Shown: positions 7,431-18,856 of the stretch, one piece after another
Layout: the number at the start of each line of letters is the position of its first letter
Position numbering within the stretch: the stretch's first letter is position 1
NCBI GenBank assembly: GCA_022822065.1
Contig: JAJECI010000007.1
Coordinates: 215,256 to 279,255, forward strand
From: Candidatus Dadabacteria bacterium
Lineage (GTDB): Bacteria; Desulfobacterota_D; UBA1144; Nemesobacterales; Nemesobacteraceae
Reading direction: 5' to 3'
Length of the DNA: 64,000 nucleotides
The notes under the pieces: model-generated
What the model was told of the DNA's origin: nothing
Seen by the model: only the letters and a program-made list of their open reading frames with translations
Database searches by the model: none
Made by a program: the position numbers and the translations under genes

Positions 7431-9920
7431 GTGCCCGGAGATAAAAACCACCCTGAAATCGTTGCGAATGGAACATCTGATCACGAAACTACAGCCACCG
7501 ATGAACAAGAAACTCAGATTCAAGAACCCTCTCCGGAGCATGTAAAAGCCCCAAGCGACACTATAGATATTCCCGCAGAAACAGTTGACGCCTTCGGTGG
7601 AGACAAGCTCAGGGCACGGGTTTTCTACGAAAAATACGCTCTTCGCGACATAAAGGGAGAAATAATAGAAAAAACTCCGGAGCAGATGTGGCGAAGGGTT
7701 GCCAGGGAAATAGCATCCCCCGAAGAAAAAAAGGAACTGAGGAAGCAGTGGGAGGAAAATTTCTACTGGCTCCTCTCCGATTTCAAGTTCATCCCCGGCG
7801 GAAGGATTCTCTTCGGTGCCGGCCAGAAAAGAAGGGCCACGCTCCTTAACTGTTACTACATGCCGATAAAGGAAGATTCCATAGAGGGGATATTCGAGTG
7901 GTGCAAGGAAGCCGCCAGAACTTATTCTTTCGGCGGAGGAGTCGGAACCGACATATCGGTCCTGAGGCCGAAAGGTTCCCCGGTGAACAATTCAGCCATA
8001 TACTCGACGGGAGCCGTATCGTTCATGGACCTTCTGTCGACCACAACCGGAACCATAGGACAGGCAGGAAGAAGGGGAGCCCTTATGATAACCATGAAGG
8101 TTGATCACCCCGACATAATGGGTTTCCTCGACATAAAGAATGACGAGGCAAGATCAAAGGTCCAGTTCGCCAATATCTCGGTTAAGGTGGATGACAAGTT
8201 CATGGAGGCCGTGGAGAAAGACACGGACTACGAACTCAGTTTCTCAAACGAGAAAACCGAAATAAAAAGAACCGTGCGGGCCCGCCAGATATGGGACAAG
8301 CTGGTTAAATCTGCCTGGTCCTCGGCCGAGCCCGGACTTATTTTCTGGGACACGGTCAAAAGATACTCGCCCACCGAGTACGCCAACATGGAAGTAAACG
8401 GCGTGAACCCGTGCAGCGAGCAGGCGCTTGAGGATTACGGGAACTGCTGCCTCGGAAACGTAAACCTCTCAATGTTCGTCAAAAACGCTTTCGAGGAAGA
8501 TGCGGCGATAGAATGGGAGGAACTCGAAAAAGCTTTTCGCTACAGCGTCAGGTTCCTCGACGACATACTGGACTACAACATTGAAAAACACCCTCTAAGC
8601 TTCCAGACAAAAGCGTCTCTGAGGTCAAGGAGAATAGGGGTCGGGTTCACCGGACTGGGGGACATGCTTGCGAAGCTCAACATAAAATACGATACAGATG
8701 AAGGCATAAAATTCACTGACGAGCTTTTCGAGCACGTAAAAAACATCGTCTACGAAGCCAGTTCCGACCTTGCCAAAGAGAAGGGAACTTTCCCCGTGTT
8801 TGACCTAAAAACCCATATCGCGAATCCGTTCGTAAAGAGCATGCGCGACAACGTAATGAGCAAGATAAAGAAGCAGGGCCTTAGAAACGCATGCATACTC
8901 ACGGTTCCGCCCGTCGGAAGCGGTTCGGTTCTCGCGGGAACCACAAGCGGCGTTGAGCCCATGTTTGCCCTGTCTTATCTCCGGCGCTCAGAATCCCTCT
9001 CGGAAGGAGAATTCAAAGTCTATCATCCGCTTGTTTCTGAGTATATGGAGAAATTCGGACTGGATGACGAGGCGGACCTTCCAGACACGTTTGTCACCTC
9101 CCATGATATAAAGCCGGAACTTCGGGTCCGCATGCAAGCCGCTATTCAGAAGCACATAGATTCGTGCATATCAAGCACCGTAAATCTTCCCAAGGACATA
9201 AGCCTTGAGGAAGTCGAAAAGATATATTTCCTCTCTTGGAAGCTCGGCTGCAAGGGAGTAACCGTCTACAGGGAAGGTTCCAGAGAAGGGATACTGATAA
9301 CAGAAGAACAGGCAAAAGAAAAAACAAGCTCTCCACCCCGGGATGAAGGGATGTCAACCACCCACTCCAACCTCACACCATCCCCTCATCCCCCTCAAAA
9401 AGAAACGGTAAAGCCCGTAACAAGACCCCAAGTCTTAGAAGGTTTTACCGAGGCGATTAAAACTGGGTACGGGAATCTCTACGTGACTGTCAACAGTTAC
9501 GAAGGCAAGCCGTTTGAAGTTTTCGTCCAGATTGGAAAATCTGGATTTACCACAATGGCCGATGCCGAGGCAACTGGAAGGCTGATATCTCTGTCTCTGA
9601 GGTCTGGGGTCGATGTCAGAGATGTCGTGGAACAGCTGGAGGCCATTGGAGGTTCCTCACCAGTTTTTTCGGGAGGACAGATCATAATGTCCGTCCCCGA
9701 CGCCATAGCCAAGGTGCTGAGAAGACGCTTCATCCCCGAGGGAAAAAAAAACGCTGATGAAGGCGAGCCGGAAGTAATGGCGGCAAAAGCAAACGGCGGC
9801 GCGGGCAAAGTTTCCGCGGACCTGATGCTCGAGCAGTGCCCGGACTGCGGAGACAGAGCACTCGCGTTTGAATCGGGGTGTGTCACGTGCCGGAGTTGCG
9901 GATTCTCTAAGTGCAGCTAA
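7431..9920 (+). CDS. nrdJ: Adenosylcobalamin-dependent ribonucleotide reductase (class II)
   Basis: Converts ribonucleotides to deoxyribonucleotides for DNA synthesis, using an adenosylcobalamin radical. The 829-residue protein has the 10-stranded barrel signatures FIPGGRILFGAG, LLNCYYMP, GGGVGTDISVLRPKG and GRRGALMITMKVDHPDI, plus NPCSEQ near residue 326 carrying the active-site cysteine. A TSCPD domain spans about 665-735 (TGYGNLYVTVNSYEGKPFEVFVQ), and the C-terminus has a Cys-rich ribbon with CPDC and CRSCGFSKC. About 45 poorly conserved residues at the N-terminus and a low-complexity linker near 630-660 are family-typical. AAGGAGG six bases before GTG fixes the start. B12 dependence links it to the btuB riboswitch locus. 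Confidence 0.95.
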   Translation: MPGDKNHPEIVANGTSDHETTATDEQETQIQEPSPEHVKAPSDTIDIPAETVDAFGGDKLRARVFYEKYALRDIKGEIIEKTPEQMWRRVAREIASPEEKKELRKQWEENFYWLLSDFKFIPGGRILFGAGQKRRATLLNCYYMPIKEDSIEGIFEWCKEAARTYSFGGGVGTDISVLRPKGSPVNNSAIYSTGAVSFMDLLSTTTGTIGQAGRRGALMITMKVDHPDIMGFLDIKNDEARSKVQFANISVKVDDKFMEAVEKDTDYELSFSNEKTEIKRTVRARQIWDKLVKSAWSSAEPGLIFWDTVKRYSPTEYANMEVNGVNPCSEQALEDYGNCCLGNVNLSMFVKNAFEEDAAIEWEELEKAFRYSVRFLDDILDYNIEKHPLSFQTKASLRSRRIGVGFTGLGDMLAKLNIKYDTDEGIKFTDELFEHVKNIVYEASSDLAKEKGTFPVFDLKTHIANPFVKSMRDNVMSKIKKQGLRNACILTVPPVGSGSVLAGTTSGVEPMFALSYLRRSESLSEGEFKVYHPLVSEYMEKFGLDDEADLPDTFVTSHDIKPELRVRMQAAIQKHIDSCISSTVNLPKDISLEEVEKIYFLSWKLGCKGVTVYREGSREGILITEEQAKEKTSSPPRDEGMSTTHSNLTPSPHPPQKETVKPVTRPQVLEGFTEAIKTGYGNLYVTVNSYEGKPFEVFVQIGKSGFTTMADAEATGRLISLSLRSGVDVRDVVEQLEAIGGSSPVFSGGQIIMSVPDAIAKVLRRRFIPEGKKNADEGEPEVMAAKANGGAGKVSADLMLEQCPDCGDRALAFESGCVTCRSCGFSKCS

Positions 9921-9958
9921 ACTGCCGGTTGAGTACTGGGAAAATCTGAAAAAAAAGC

Positions 9959-10360
9959 TTACTCTCCAGCCCGCGCACGAGCTATCCTGAGCTTTTTATC
10001 AAGTTCCTCTCTCTGCGAGGGTTCCGCGTCCTGAAGTTCGTCAAGTTCCCTCTGGAAACCCTCGGCGTCTTTTCTGGCGGCTGCGACGTCAACCTCTTCG
10101 GGATCCTCCGACTGGTCGGTGAGAATACTGATGGTATCATCCTTTATGTCCGCAAGACCGCCGTGGATTATAAGAGTATTTTCCCCTGACTCCTCGGTTT
10201 TGAACCTAAGCCTCCCCGGATGGAGCACGGAAAGAAAAGGCACGTGACCCGGCAAGACACCGAATTCCCCCATCTGGCCAGGGGCGACCAGTTCCTCAAC
10301 CTCGCCGTCAAACACGAGCTTTTCCGGGGTTATGATCTTGAGTCGCAGTTTTTCAGCCAA
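9959..10360 (-). CDS. atpC: F1 ATP synthase epsilon subunit
   Basis: The 133-residue protein starts with LRLKIITPEKLVFDGEVEELVAPGQMGEFGVLPGHVPFLS, the conserved N-terminal beta-sandwich of epsilon, and ends with a two-helix tail rich in Glu/Arg (ELDKKLRIARARAGE). It is the regulatory central-stalk subunit on the membrane face of F1. It closes the ATP synthase operon 15 bp after atpD and converges on nrdJ with only about 38 bp between the stop codons, where I see no terminator. Confidence 0.95.
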   Translation of the reverse strand: MAEKLRLKIITPEKLVFDGEVEELVAPGQMGEFGVLPGHVPFLSVLHPGRLRFKTEESGENTLIIHGGLADIKDDTISILTDQSEDPEEVDVAAARKDAEGFQRELDELQDAEPSQREELDKKLRIARARAGE

Positions 10361-10375
10361 TTTCCAGATCTCCCG

Positions 10376-12732
<2,357 letters not shown>

Positions 12733-12752
12733 TATCTTTTCCCGCTACTGCG

Positions 12753-14270
12753 TCAGTCAAGCTCTCCCAGCTGGTTTTTAAGCTCGTCGAGCGCAGCCTC
12801 AAGCTTTTCCTCAAGTTCGTCAGAAACAACTTTTTTCTCTTTTATTTCTGCAAGATACTCTGGATGCTTGGATTCCATGAAAGAAGAAAGCTCTCTCTCG
12901 TATTTCCTCACCGCAGAGACCGGATAGTCGTCAACATAGCCGTTTGTAACGGCGAATATTATCAGGATCTGCTTTTCAACCGCCTGAGGTTCGTACTGAT
13001 CCTGCTTGAGGGCTTCGACAAGCCTGCTTCCCCGGGCAAGCTGATTCTGGGTTACCCTGTCAAGGTCGGAAGCGAACTGCGCGAACGCCTCGACTTCCCT
13101 GTACTGGGCAAGCTCAAGCCTCAGGGTTCCGGCAACGTTTTTCATTGCCTTTATCTGGGCGCTTCCTCCTACCCTCGAAACCGAAAGACCGACGTTAATC
13201 GCGGGGCGCACGCCCGAGTAGAAAAGATCGCTCTCAAGGTATATCTGTCCGTCGGTGATGGAAATCACGTTCGTGGGAATGTAGGCAGACACGTCACCCG
13301 CCTGCGTTTCGATTATCGGAAGCGCCGTAAGGGAACCGCCTCCGTCCTCGTCTCTCATCTTGGCGGCGCGCTCAAGAAGCCTCGAGTGAAGATAGAAAAC
13401 ATCTCCGGGGTAAGCCTCGCGTCCCGGCGGCCTCTTGAGAAGAAGCGAGAGCTGGCGGTAAGACCACGCGTGTTTCGTCAGATCATCGTATATTATGAGC
13501 GCGTGGCGGCCGGTGTCTCTGAAATACTCTCCCAGGGCACAGCCGGAGAAAGGAGCGAGGAACTGAAAAGGAGCCGGGGTGCTGGCCGTGGCGGAAACTA
13601 TGGTCGTGTACTTCATGGCGTCGTGCTCCTTGAGCTTGTCGACGACCTGAGCCACGGTTGACTGTTTCTGCCCTATGGCAACGTATATGCAGTGAACATC
13701 CTCTTCCCTCTGGTTTATTATCGTGTCAATCGCGATAGCGGTCTTTCCGACCTGGCGGTCTCCCAGAATAAGTTCTCTCTGGCCTCTTCCTATCGGTATC
13801 ATGGAATCAACAGCCTTAAGTCCGGTCTGAAGGGGCTCGTTTACCGACTGGCGGTAAATAACTCCGGGGGCCTTCACCTCGATCTGCCTTGTCTCGGTGG
13901 CGGCTATTTCTCCGAGACCGTCAATCGGTCTTCCCAGAGCGTCGACCACCCTTCCGCCGAGAGCGTCTCCGACAGGCACCTCGGCGATGCGTCCCGTTCG
14001 CTTTACCATCCCTCCCTCGCTCAGGTGGGAATCCTCTCCGAAAAGAGCGATACCGACATTATCTTCTTCGAGGTTAAGAACAAGTCCGGTGATTCCGCCG
14101 TCAAACTCGACAAGCTCTCCCGCTACCGCCTGGTCAAGACCGTAAACCCTGGCGATACCGTCGCCGACGGAAATAACCGTCCCGACTTCTTCGGTATCAA
14201 CCTTCCGTTCATAGCCCTTTATCCTGTTTCTCAGGATCTCGCCTATACTCTCTGCTCTTAGTTCCTGCAT
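12753..14270 (-). CDS. atpA: F1 ATP synthase alpha subunit
   Basis: Non-catalytic nucleotide-binding subunit of F1. The P-loop [18 protein letters not shown] is near residue 169, preceded by GRGQRELI. The alpha signature [17 protein letters not shown] and the [47 protein letters not shown] stretch are intact. It is full length at 505 residues. Lys175 of the P-loop is present, so nucleotide binding should be retained. It lies between atpH and atpG. Confidence 0.97.
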   Translation of the reverse strand: MQELRAESIGEILRNRIKGYERKVDTEEVGTVISVGDGIARVYGLDQAVAGELVEFDGGITGLVLNLEEDNVGIALFGEDSHLSEGGMVKRTGRIAEVPVGDALGGRVVDALGRPIDGLGEIAATETRQIEVKAPGVIYRQSVNEPLQTGLKAVDSMIPIGRGQRELILGDRQVGKTAIAIDTIINQREEDVHCIYVAIGQKQSTVAQVVDKLKEHDAMKYTTIVSATASTPAPFQFLAPFSGCALGEYFRDTGRHALIIYDDLTKHAWSYRQLSLLLKRPPGREAYPGDVFYLHSRLLERAAKMRDEDGGGSLTALPIIETQAGDVSAYIPTNVISITDGQIYLESDLFYSGVRPAINVGLSVSRVGGSAQIKAMKNVAGTLRLELAQYREVEAFAQFASDLDRVTQNQLARGSRLVEALKQDQYEPQAVEKQILIIFAVTNGYVDDYPVSAVRKYERELSSFMESKHPEYLAEIKEKKVVSDELEEKLEAALDELKNQLGELD

Positions 14271-14296
14271 TGCTAGCTCCTTTGGAATTATTCGGG

Positions 14297-14839
14297 TCAG
14301 GACGGAGAAAGAACACCTCTTATTCTCTCAAGCTGCGTCCTGACGCTGTTATCGTAAACCTTGTCACCCACCTGCGCTTTTATTCCGCCTATCATGGAAG
14401 GATCAACCCTAAGCGACACCTCAACCGTCTTTCCGGTCGCCGCACGAAGTGCCGCACTGAGTCTCTCAACGTCGTTTTGGCTAAGATCCCTGGCCGAGGT
14501 AATTTCGGCTGTTACCTTTCCAATCGCTTCGTCAAGTCTCGCGAGCACGGCTTCCCTTGAGCCGAGGAGCGCCGCAACCTTCTCCATCTCCAAAACCAGC
14601 AGAAGAAATCTTCTCGTAATCTCAAGAGCAGAAACCGCCTTGAGGAAATCCCCCAAGACCGCCTTTTTCTCCTCTATCGAAAACACCGTGCTTAAAAGAA
14701 CGTCCCGAAGCTCGCCCGAACCGGAGACCCGCTCAAAGAAACTCTCCATATCGGCTCTTACGCCCGAAAGTTCGCTTTCATCCGCCGCGGAATCCACAAG
14801 CGCCGAGACAAGATCTCTCAGTGTCGCAACTGTTGCCAT
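14297..14839 (-). CDS. atpH: F1 ATP synthase delta subunit
   Basis: The 180-residue peripheral-stalk subunit links F1 to the b dimer. It has an N-terminal helical domain ([29 protein letters not shown]) and the conserved C-terminal [26 protein letters not shown], typical of OSCP/delta. Its start codon lies inside the last codons of atpF; AGGAAGG in the atpF 3' end serves as ribosome-binding site, so the two genes are translationally coupled. Confidence 0.94.
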   Translation of the reverse strand: MATVATLRDLVSALVDSAADESELSGVRADMESFFERVSGSGELRDVLLSTVFSIEEKKAVLGDFLKAVSALEITRRFLLLVLEMEKVAALLGSREAVLARLDEAIGKVTAEITSARDLSQNDVERLSAALRAATGKTVEVSLRVDPSMIGGIKAQVGDKVYDNSVRTQLERIRGVLSPS

Positions 14840-15327
14840 TTTCCTTCCTCAATCATTTTTACAAAATCGTCGACCGAATCGGTCGTAAAATCTGTGTCCA
14901 CCCGCTCCTTTATCATCCTTTCGGCAAGCACAACTGCCGAGTCGACCACCTCGGACTGTATCTCGGAGACCGCCTTCGTGGTCTCAAGACGAATCGTGTC
15001 CTCAACCTCTTTTTTTATCATCTCGCAGCTTTTCTCCGCTGCAGATACAAGCTCGTCCCTTTCATTTTCACCCTGTTTTTTTATATTCTCCTGAAGAGTC
15101 GCTATCTCCGAGGCAACCGCGTCAAGTTTCGCCGAGTATTCCTCAAGCGTTATTTTCGCCTGCTCGGCCGCCGCCGCGGCACGGTCCACCTCCGAGCGGA
15201 GCCTTTCCTTCCTGTTTTTGAGAAAAGACAGAAAAGGCTTCCTGATAAGGTATATGATAAGGGCTATAAGAAGACCCAGGTTAACAGCGTACTTTATTAC
15301 AAACGCCCAGTTGAAATGGCTATCCAA
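14818..15327 (-). CDS. atpF: F0 ATP synthase b subunit
   Basis: The 169 residues comprise one N-terminal membrane helix (VIKYAVNLGLLIALIIYLIRKPF) followed by a long charged coiled coil rich in Ala, Glu and Lys, as expected for the peripheral stalk. The 3' end overlaps atpH by 22 bp. With the adjacent b' gene it would form a heterodimeric stalk as in many deltaproteobacterial, alphaproteobacterial and cyanobacterial enzymes. Confidence 0.9.
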   Translation of the reverse strand: MDSHFNWAFVIKYAVNLGLLIALIIYLIRKPFLSFLKNRKERLRSEVDRAAAAAEQAKITLEEYSAKLDAVASEIATLQENIKKQGENERDELVSAAEKSCEMIKKEVEDTIRLETTKAVSEIQSEVVDSAVVLAERMIKERVDTDFTTDSVDDFVKMIEEGKWQQLRH

Positions 15328-15372
15328 TCTCTGTTTCCCCCGGAAAATTAAAATCTGCAGCCGGCATCAGCG

Positions 15373-15882
15373 CTACGCCCCCTTCCTCAAGACACGGTCT
15401 CTTATCTCCGCTGCAAGCGACTCTACCTCGCCCTGCAGGTCCGCCCTTATCTTAACGACCTCGCTTTCAAGAACCCCTCTCGCACCCTCAAGTTCCGCCT
15501 GGGCGGCCTCCCTTGCTGAAAGAAGCATCTTCGAAGATTCGTTCTGCCCCTGCTGGCGGAGTTCGTTTCTTGTCTCAGTAGCTTGGGCCCTTGCCTCGGC
15601 GATTTTCTCATTGTACTCGGCGATGGCACTATCGGCCTTGCGGGTCATCTCCTCGGCCCCCCTGAGCGTGCCCGCGGTAAGCTCCTCCCTTCTGTCCCAG
15701 ACCCCGAGAAGCGGGCGGAACACCAGCCTGTTCAGAAGAAAAAGCCCTACCAGAAAAATAACAAGCTGAATTATCAGGGTTTCATCAACGCTCAGCATGT
15801 TCTCAGCGGCATTCGCCGAGGGAACAGCCGTCAGGACGAAGATAGCAGCATATAAAAATGTCCCAAGACCGCAGAATCTCAT
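15373..15882 (-). CDS. F0 ATP synthase b' subunit
   Basis: A second b-type stalk subunit of 169 residues. A signal-peptide-like segment (FLYAAIFVLTAVPSANAAE) precedes the true membrane anchor TLIIQLVIFLVGLFLLNRLVFRPLL, which is followed by the usual charged coiled coil. Such a leader occurs in b subunits of some deltaproteobacteria. It is the first gene of the ATP synthase cluster and starts 26 bp after the antiporter stop, so co-transcription with the antiporter is possible. The a and c subunit genes are not in this window. Confidence 0.85.
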   Translation of the reverse strand: MRFCGLGTFLYAAIFVLTAVPSANAAENMLSVDETLIIQLVIFLVGLFLLNRLVFRPLLGVWDRREELTAGTLRGAEEMTRKADSAIAEYNEKIAEARAQATETRNELRQQGQNESSKMLLSAREAAQAELEGARGVLESEVVKIRADLQGEVESLAAEIRDRVLRKGA

Positions 15883-15908
15883 GATTAACCTAGCTTCAAG
15901 ATTGTTTG

Positions 15909-17189
15909 CTAGACCGTGCTTTCGGCCAGCTTACGCTCCTTGCTTTCGTTTTCGAACATCCATTTTAAAAGCGGGGGCACTATAAAGGTTGTCAGTATTA
16001 CCATAGCCGTGACGGCGGAGAAAAGATCGGTTTTGAAGACTCCGTGCACAAGACCGATCTTCGCGAAAATAAGCCCAACCTCACCTCTTGGGATCATTCC
16101 GACGCCAATTATACTTTTTCTTACGCCTTTTTCATAGACCACGTAACCGCTCGCGTACTTCCCGACAACCGCCACCACGAAAAGAATTAAAGCGATTGAT
16201 ATTACCATAATATTTTCAGATACAAAGGGGTTAAATACAGAAAGATCCACTGCCGCCCCCACCATCACGAAAAATATCGGGGCGAAAAAGTGCGAAACGG
16301 GCTTTATGCCGTCCTCAATAGTCTTGAACTGATCCGTTTCGCGAAGAACCAGACCGGCCGCGAACGCCCCCACTATGGGAGCTAGAGAAAAAAGATTTGA
16401 GCAGTAGGCATAGACAAAGCAGAATGCTATTGCCATGATCCAGACGAGATTGTTTCTGTCGATCCGGGCGAAAAACCCGAAAATCTTGGGAGCGATAATC
16501 CTGCCGAGAACTATGGAAACGGCAAGAAAACCAAAGGCCTTCGCGGTTATAACGGCCACAGAACCCAAGGTAATCCCTTCCGTCCCCGCACCGCCTGATC
16601 CAAAAGAACTCACTATGCCGCTTACGACTCCGAGAATTATAAGCCCGAGCACGTCATCTATTATGGCGGCGGTAAGAACTATCCTGGCCTCTTTTGTCTG
16701 AAGCCGGTCAAGATCCGAAAGAACTCTGGCCGTGATTCCGACGCTTGTGGCGGTGAGGGTCGCTCCCGTCACTATGGCCACAAGCCCGACCATGCTGGCT
16801 TCAAGGCTGAGTATGGCGAACTTCTGGAAATAAATTATGCTGAAATATCCAAGCACAAACGGAAGCACCACCCCGACTATGGCCACAAGCCCCGAGACAG
16901 GGCCCACTTTTATGAGGTCCGCGATCCTGGTCTCAAGGCCTATTTCGAAAAGAAGAAGAACAACCCCTACTTCCGCAAGCAGATGAAATACGTCGTATCC
17001 GACCATGCCTTCTGTAGAAGGAATAAGCGCCAGAACGCCAGCGCTCAGAACGACTCCGGCGAGAAGCTCCCCGAGAACCGAGGGCTGCCCGATTTTTTCT
17101 GCCAGCCGGCCGAAGGCCTTGGCGAAAACAAGGATTATCAGAAGATAAAGAATGAATTTTTCTACTGATAAATGCTCAATGTATTCCAT
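15909..17189 (-). CDS. CPA2-family cation/proton antiporter
   Basis: I start at the ATG at 17189 (METIE-like reading MEYIEHLSVEKF), because the 44 upstream in-frame codons are charged and not membrane-like. The 426-residue product has about 12 membrane segments with Na+/H+ exchanger signatures: KIGQPSVLGELLAGVVL, LLLFEIGLETRIADL, an unwound-helix motif VTGATLTATSVGITARVL, and AAIIDDVLGLIILG with the paired Asp residues of the ion-binding site. There is no RCK/TrkA-N domain, so it is the short Kef/NapA-like form. It would exchange Na+ or K+ for protons across the inner membrane. It lies immediately upstream of the ATP synthase genes. Confidence 0.88.
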   Translation of the reverse strand: MEYIEHLSVEKFILYLLIILVFAKAFGRLAEKIGQPSVLGELLAGVVLSAGVLALIPSTEGMVGYDVFHLLAEVGVVLLLFEIGLETRIADLIKVGPVSGLVAIVGVVLPFVLGYFSIIYFQKFAILSLEASMVGLVAIVTGATLTATSVGITARVLSDLDRLQTKEARIVLTAAIIDDVLGLIILGVVSGIVSSFGSGGAGTEGITLGSVAVITAKAFGFLAVSIVLGRIIAPKIFGFFARIDRNNLVWIMAIAFCFVYAYCSNLFSLAPIVGAFAAGLVLRETDQFKTIEDGIKPVSHFFAPIFFVMVGAAVDLSVFNPFVSENIMVISIALILFVVAVVGKYASGYVVYEKGVRKSIIGVGMIPRGEVGLIFAKIGLVHGVFKTDLFSAVTAMVILTTFIVPPLLKWMFENESKERKLAESTV

Positions 17190-17431
17190 TGTCTCGTCTT
17201 GGGAAAATTCGAGGGTTCTGTTCAGATTAGAAAGCAGTTTACTATCACAAAACGGGCACACTGTCAAAAAGATTTGCCTGCTCTTAGAAAATCTTGGGAA
17301 ATCCGGTCGGCTATGATACAACCAGCACGCGACGAATCATCCGATACCTCGTTTCGGGTTTGCCCACATATCTCAGCTTCTGGGTAAAAGAACTTTGCAT
17401 TTTCTGGATTTACCGACATATTTCCCCGTTT

Positions 17432-18838
17432 ATGAGACCATTTAGAAAAACCAAAATAATCTGCACCGCAGGCCCCTCCACAAGTTCGTACGAAATGCTG
17501 ATGAAAATGTACGAGGCGGGCATGAACGCCGTGCGCCTCAATATGTCGCACGGTACTCACGAAAGCCACCTTGAAGTAATCGAAACGGTGAGATCAATCA
17601 ACAGGAGAGTTGAAGATTCAATCGCCCTGATACTTGACACTCAGGGACCGGAGATCAGAACCGGGGTTCTGCAAAGCGACCTGCATATAAGCCAGGGAGA
17701 TGTAATTACGGTGTCCGTAAGACCCGATGACGTTGAGGAGTCTTCAATTCATATCAATTACGAGGACATTATCAACGAAGTTCAGATAGGAGAGAAAATA
17801 ACCGTGGACAACGGTCTCATAAACCTGGAGGTGCTCAAGAAAGACCAAGGGACTATGAAATGCAGGGTAATTGACGGCGGGACCATGAAGAGCAAACGCC
17901 ACGTCAATCTGCCCGGGGTAAAAGTCAATCTTCCTTCAATAACGGACAAGGACAAAGCGGACATAGAGTTTGGAGTCAGAAACGAAGTTGATTACATAGC
18001 CCTTTCCTTTGTCAGGGAAGCGCAGGACGTTTCGGAGCTCAGAGAGCTCCTGGGAACCAAGGGCAGTGGAATAAAAATCATTTCTAAAATAGAAGATCAG
18101 GAAGGGGTGCGCAACGTAGAGGAAATCGTCGAGGCATCGGACGCAGTAATGGTCGCGAGAGGAGACCTAGGAATTGAAATAAGCATTGAGGAATTGCCGG
18201 ACGTACAGAGAGTTATAGTCGGCAAATGCCAGGAGAAAGGCAAAAGAGTGATAGTCGCCACCCATCTTCTCGAATCAACGATCGACAACCCGATTCCTAC
18301 CCGGGCGGAAGTAACGGACGTCTCAAATGCGGTCTACGAGGAAGTCGACGCGCTTATGCTCTCGGGTGAGACAACAATCGGGAAATATCCCATAAGGTCA
18401 ATAGAGCATCTCGACAAGATAGCCTTGAAGGCGGAAAGTCTCACAAGTCTGCAGATGGGCAAGCTTCTTGTTAAGCAAGATCTCAAGCAACATATAGCGG
18501 CTTCAGCGGTTGAACTCGCCGAATCGATTGACGCCAAATGCCTGGTTGTAATAACGAGAAAAGGATTAATGGCTCAGTTGACAACCAACTGCAGGCCTGC
18601 CAAGACACCTATTCATGCTGTAACTTTCGACGACAGAATAAAACGGCAGCTCTGTTTGAACAGGGCCGTAACCGCACATCTCATGGAAGAGTCCGAAGAT
18701 CCCGAACAGAGGATCGAAGAAGCCTTCAAGCTTCTGAAACAAAAACGGGTGTTAACTCCGGGCGACCGTGTCGTGCTCGTATCCGACGTTATCACGACCG
18801 CCGGCATAGACTCAATCCAGCTACGAGAAGTGGGATAA
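17432..18838 (+). CDS. pyk: Pyruvate kinase
   Basis: Final ATP-forming step of glycolysis, phosphoenolpyruvate to pyruvate. The 468-residue reading starts MRPFRKTKIICTAGPSTSSYEML; the 46 upstream in-frame codons are not family-like. Motifs present: MNAVRLNMSHGTHESH, LILDTQGPEIRTG, the signature IKIISKIEDQEGVRNVEEI, VMVARGDLGIEI, and PIPTRAEVTDVSNAVYEEVDALMLSGETTIGKYP. No Shine-Dalgarno is visible before the ATG; TTGCAT-N17-ATATTT ends eight bases before it, so the message may be leaderless. It is divergent from the antiporter and convergent with the SLC13 gene. Confidence 0.94.
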   Translation: MRPFRKTKIICTAGPSTSSYEMLMKMYEAGMNAVRLNMSHGTHESHLEVIETVRSINRRVEDSIALILDTQGPEIRTGVLQSDLHISQGDVITVSVRPDDVEESSIHINYEDIINEVQIGEKITVDNGLINLEVLKKDQGTMKCRVIDGGTMKSKRHVNLPGVKVNLPSITDKDKADIEFGVRNEVDYIALSFVREAQDVSELRELLGTKGSGIKIISKIEDQEGVRNVEEIVEASDAVMVARGDLGIEISIEELPDVQRVIVGKCQEKGKRVIVATHLLESTIDNPIPTRAEVTDVSNAVYEEVDALMLSGETTIGKYPIRSIEHLDKIALKAESLTSLQMGKLLVKQDLKQHIAASAVELAESIDAKCLVVITRKGLMAQLTTNCRPAKTPIHAVTFDDRIKRQLCLNRAVTAHLMEESEDPEQRIEEAFKLLKQKRVLTPGDRVVLVSDVITTAGIDSIQLREVG

Positions 18839-18856
18839 AAACTCCTAATCCCACTT
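18828..18856. terminator. Inverted repeat shared by the pyk and SLC13 gene ends
   Basis: AAGTGGGAT at 18828-18836 and ATCCCACTT at 18848-18856 form a perfect 9-bp inverted repeat around an 11-base centre. It spans both convergent stop codons, so each mRNA would end in the same hairpin. Neither side has a good T-run, so termination efficiency is uncertain. Confidence 0.45.
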
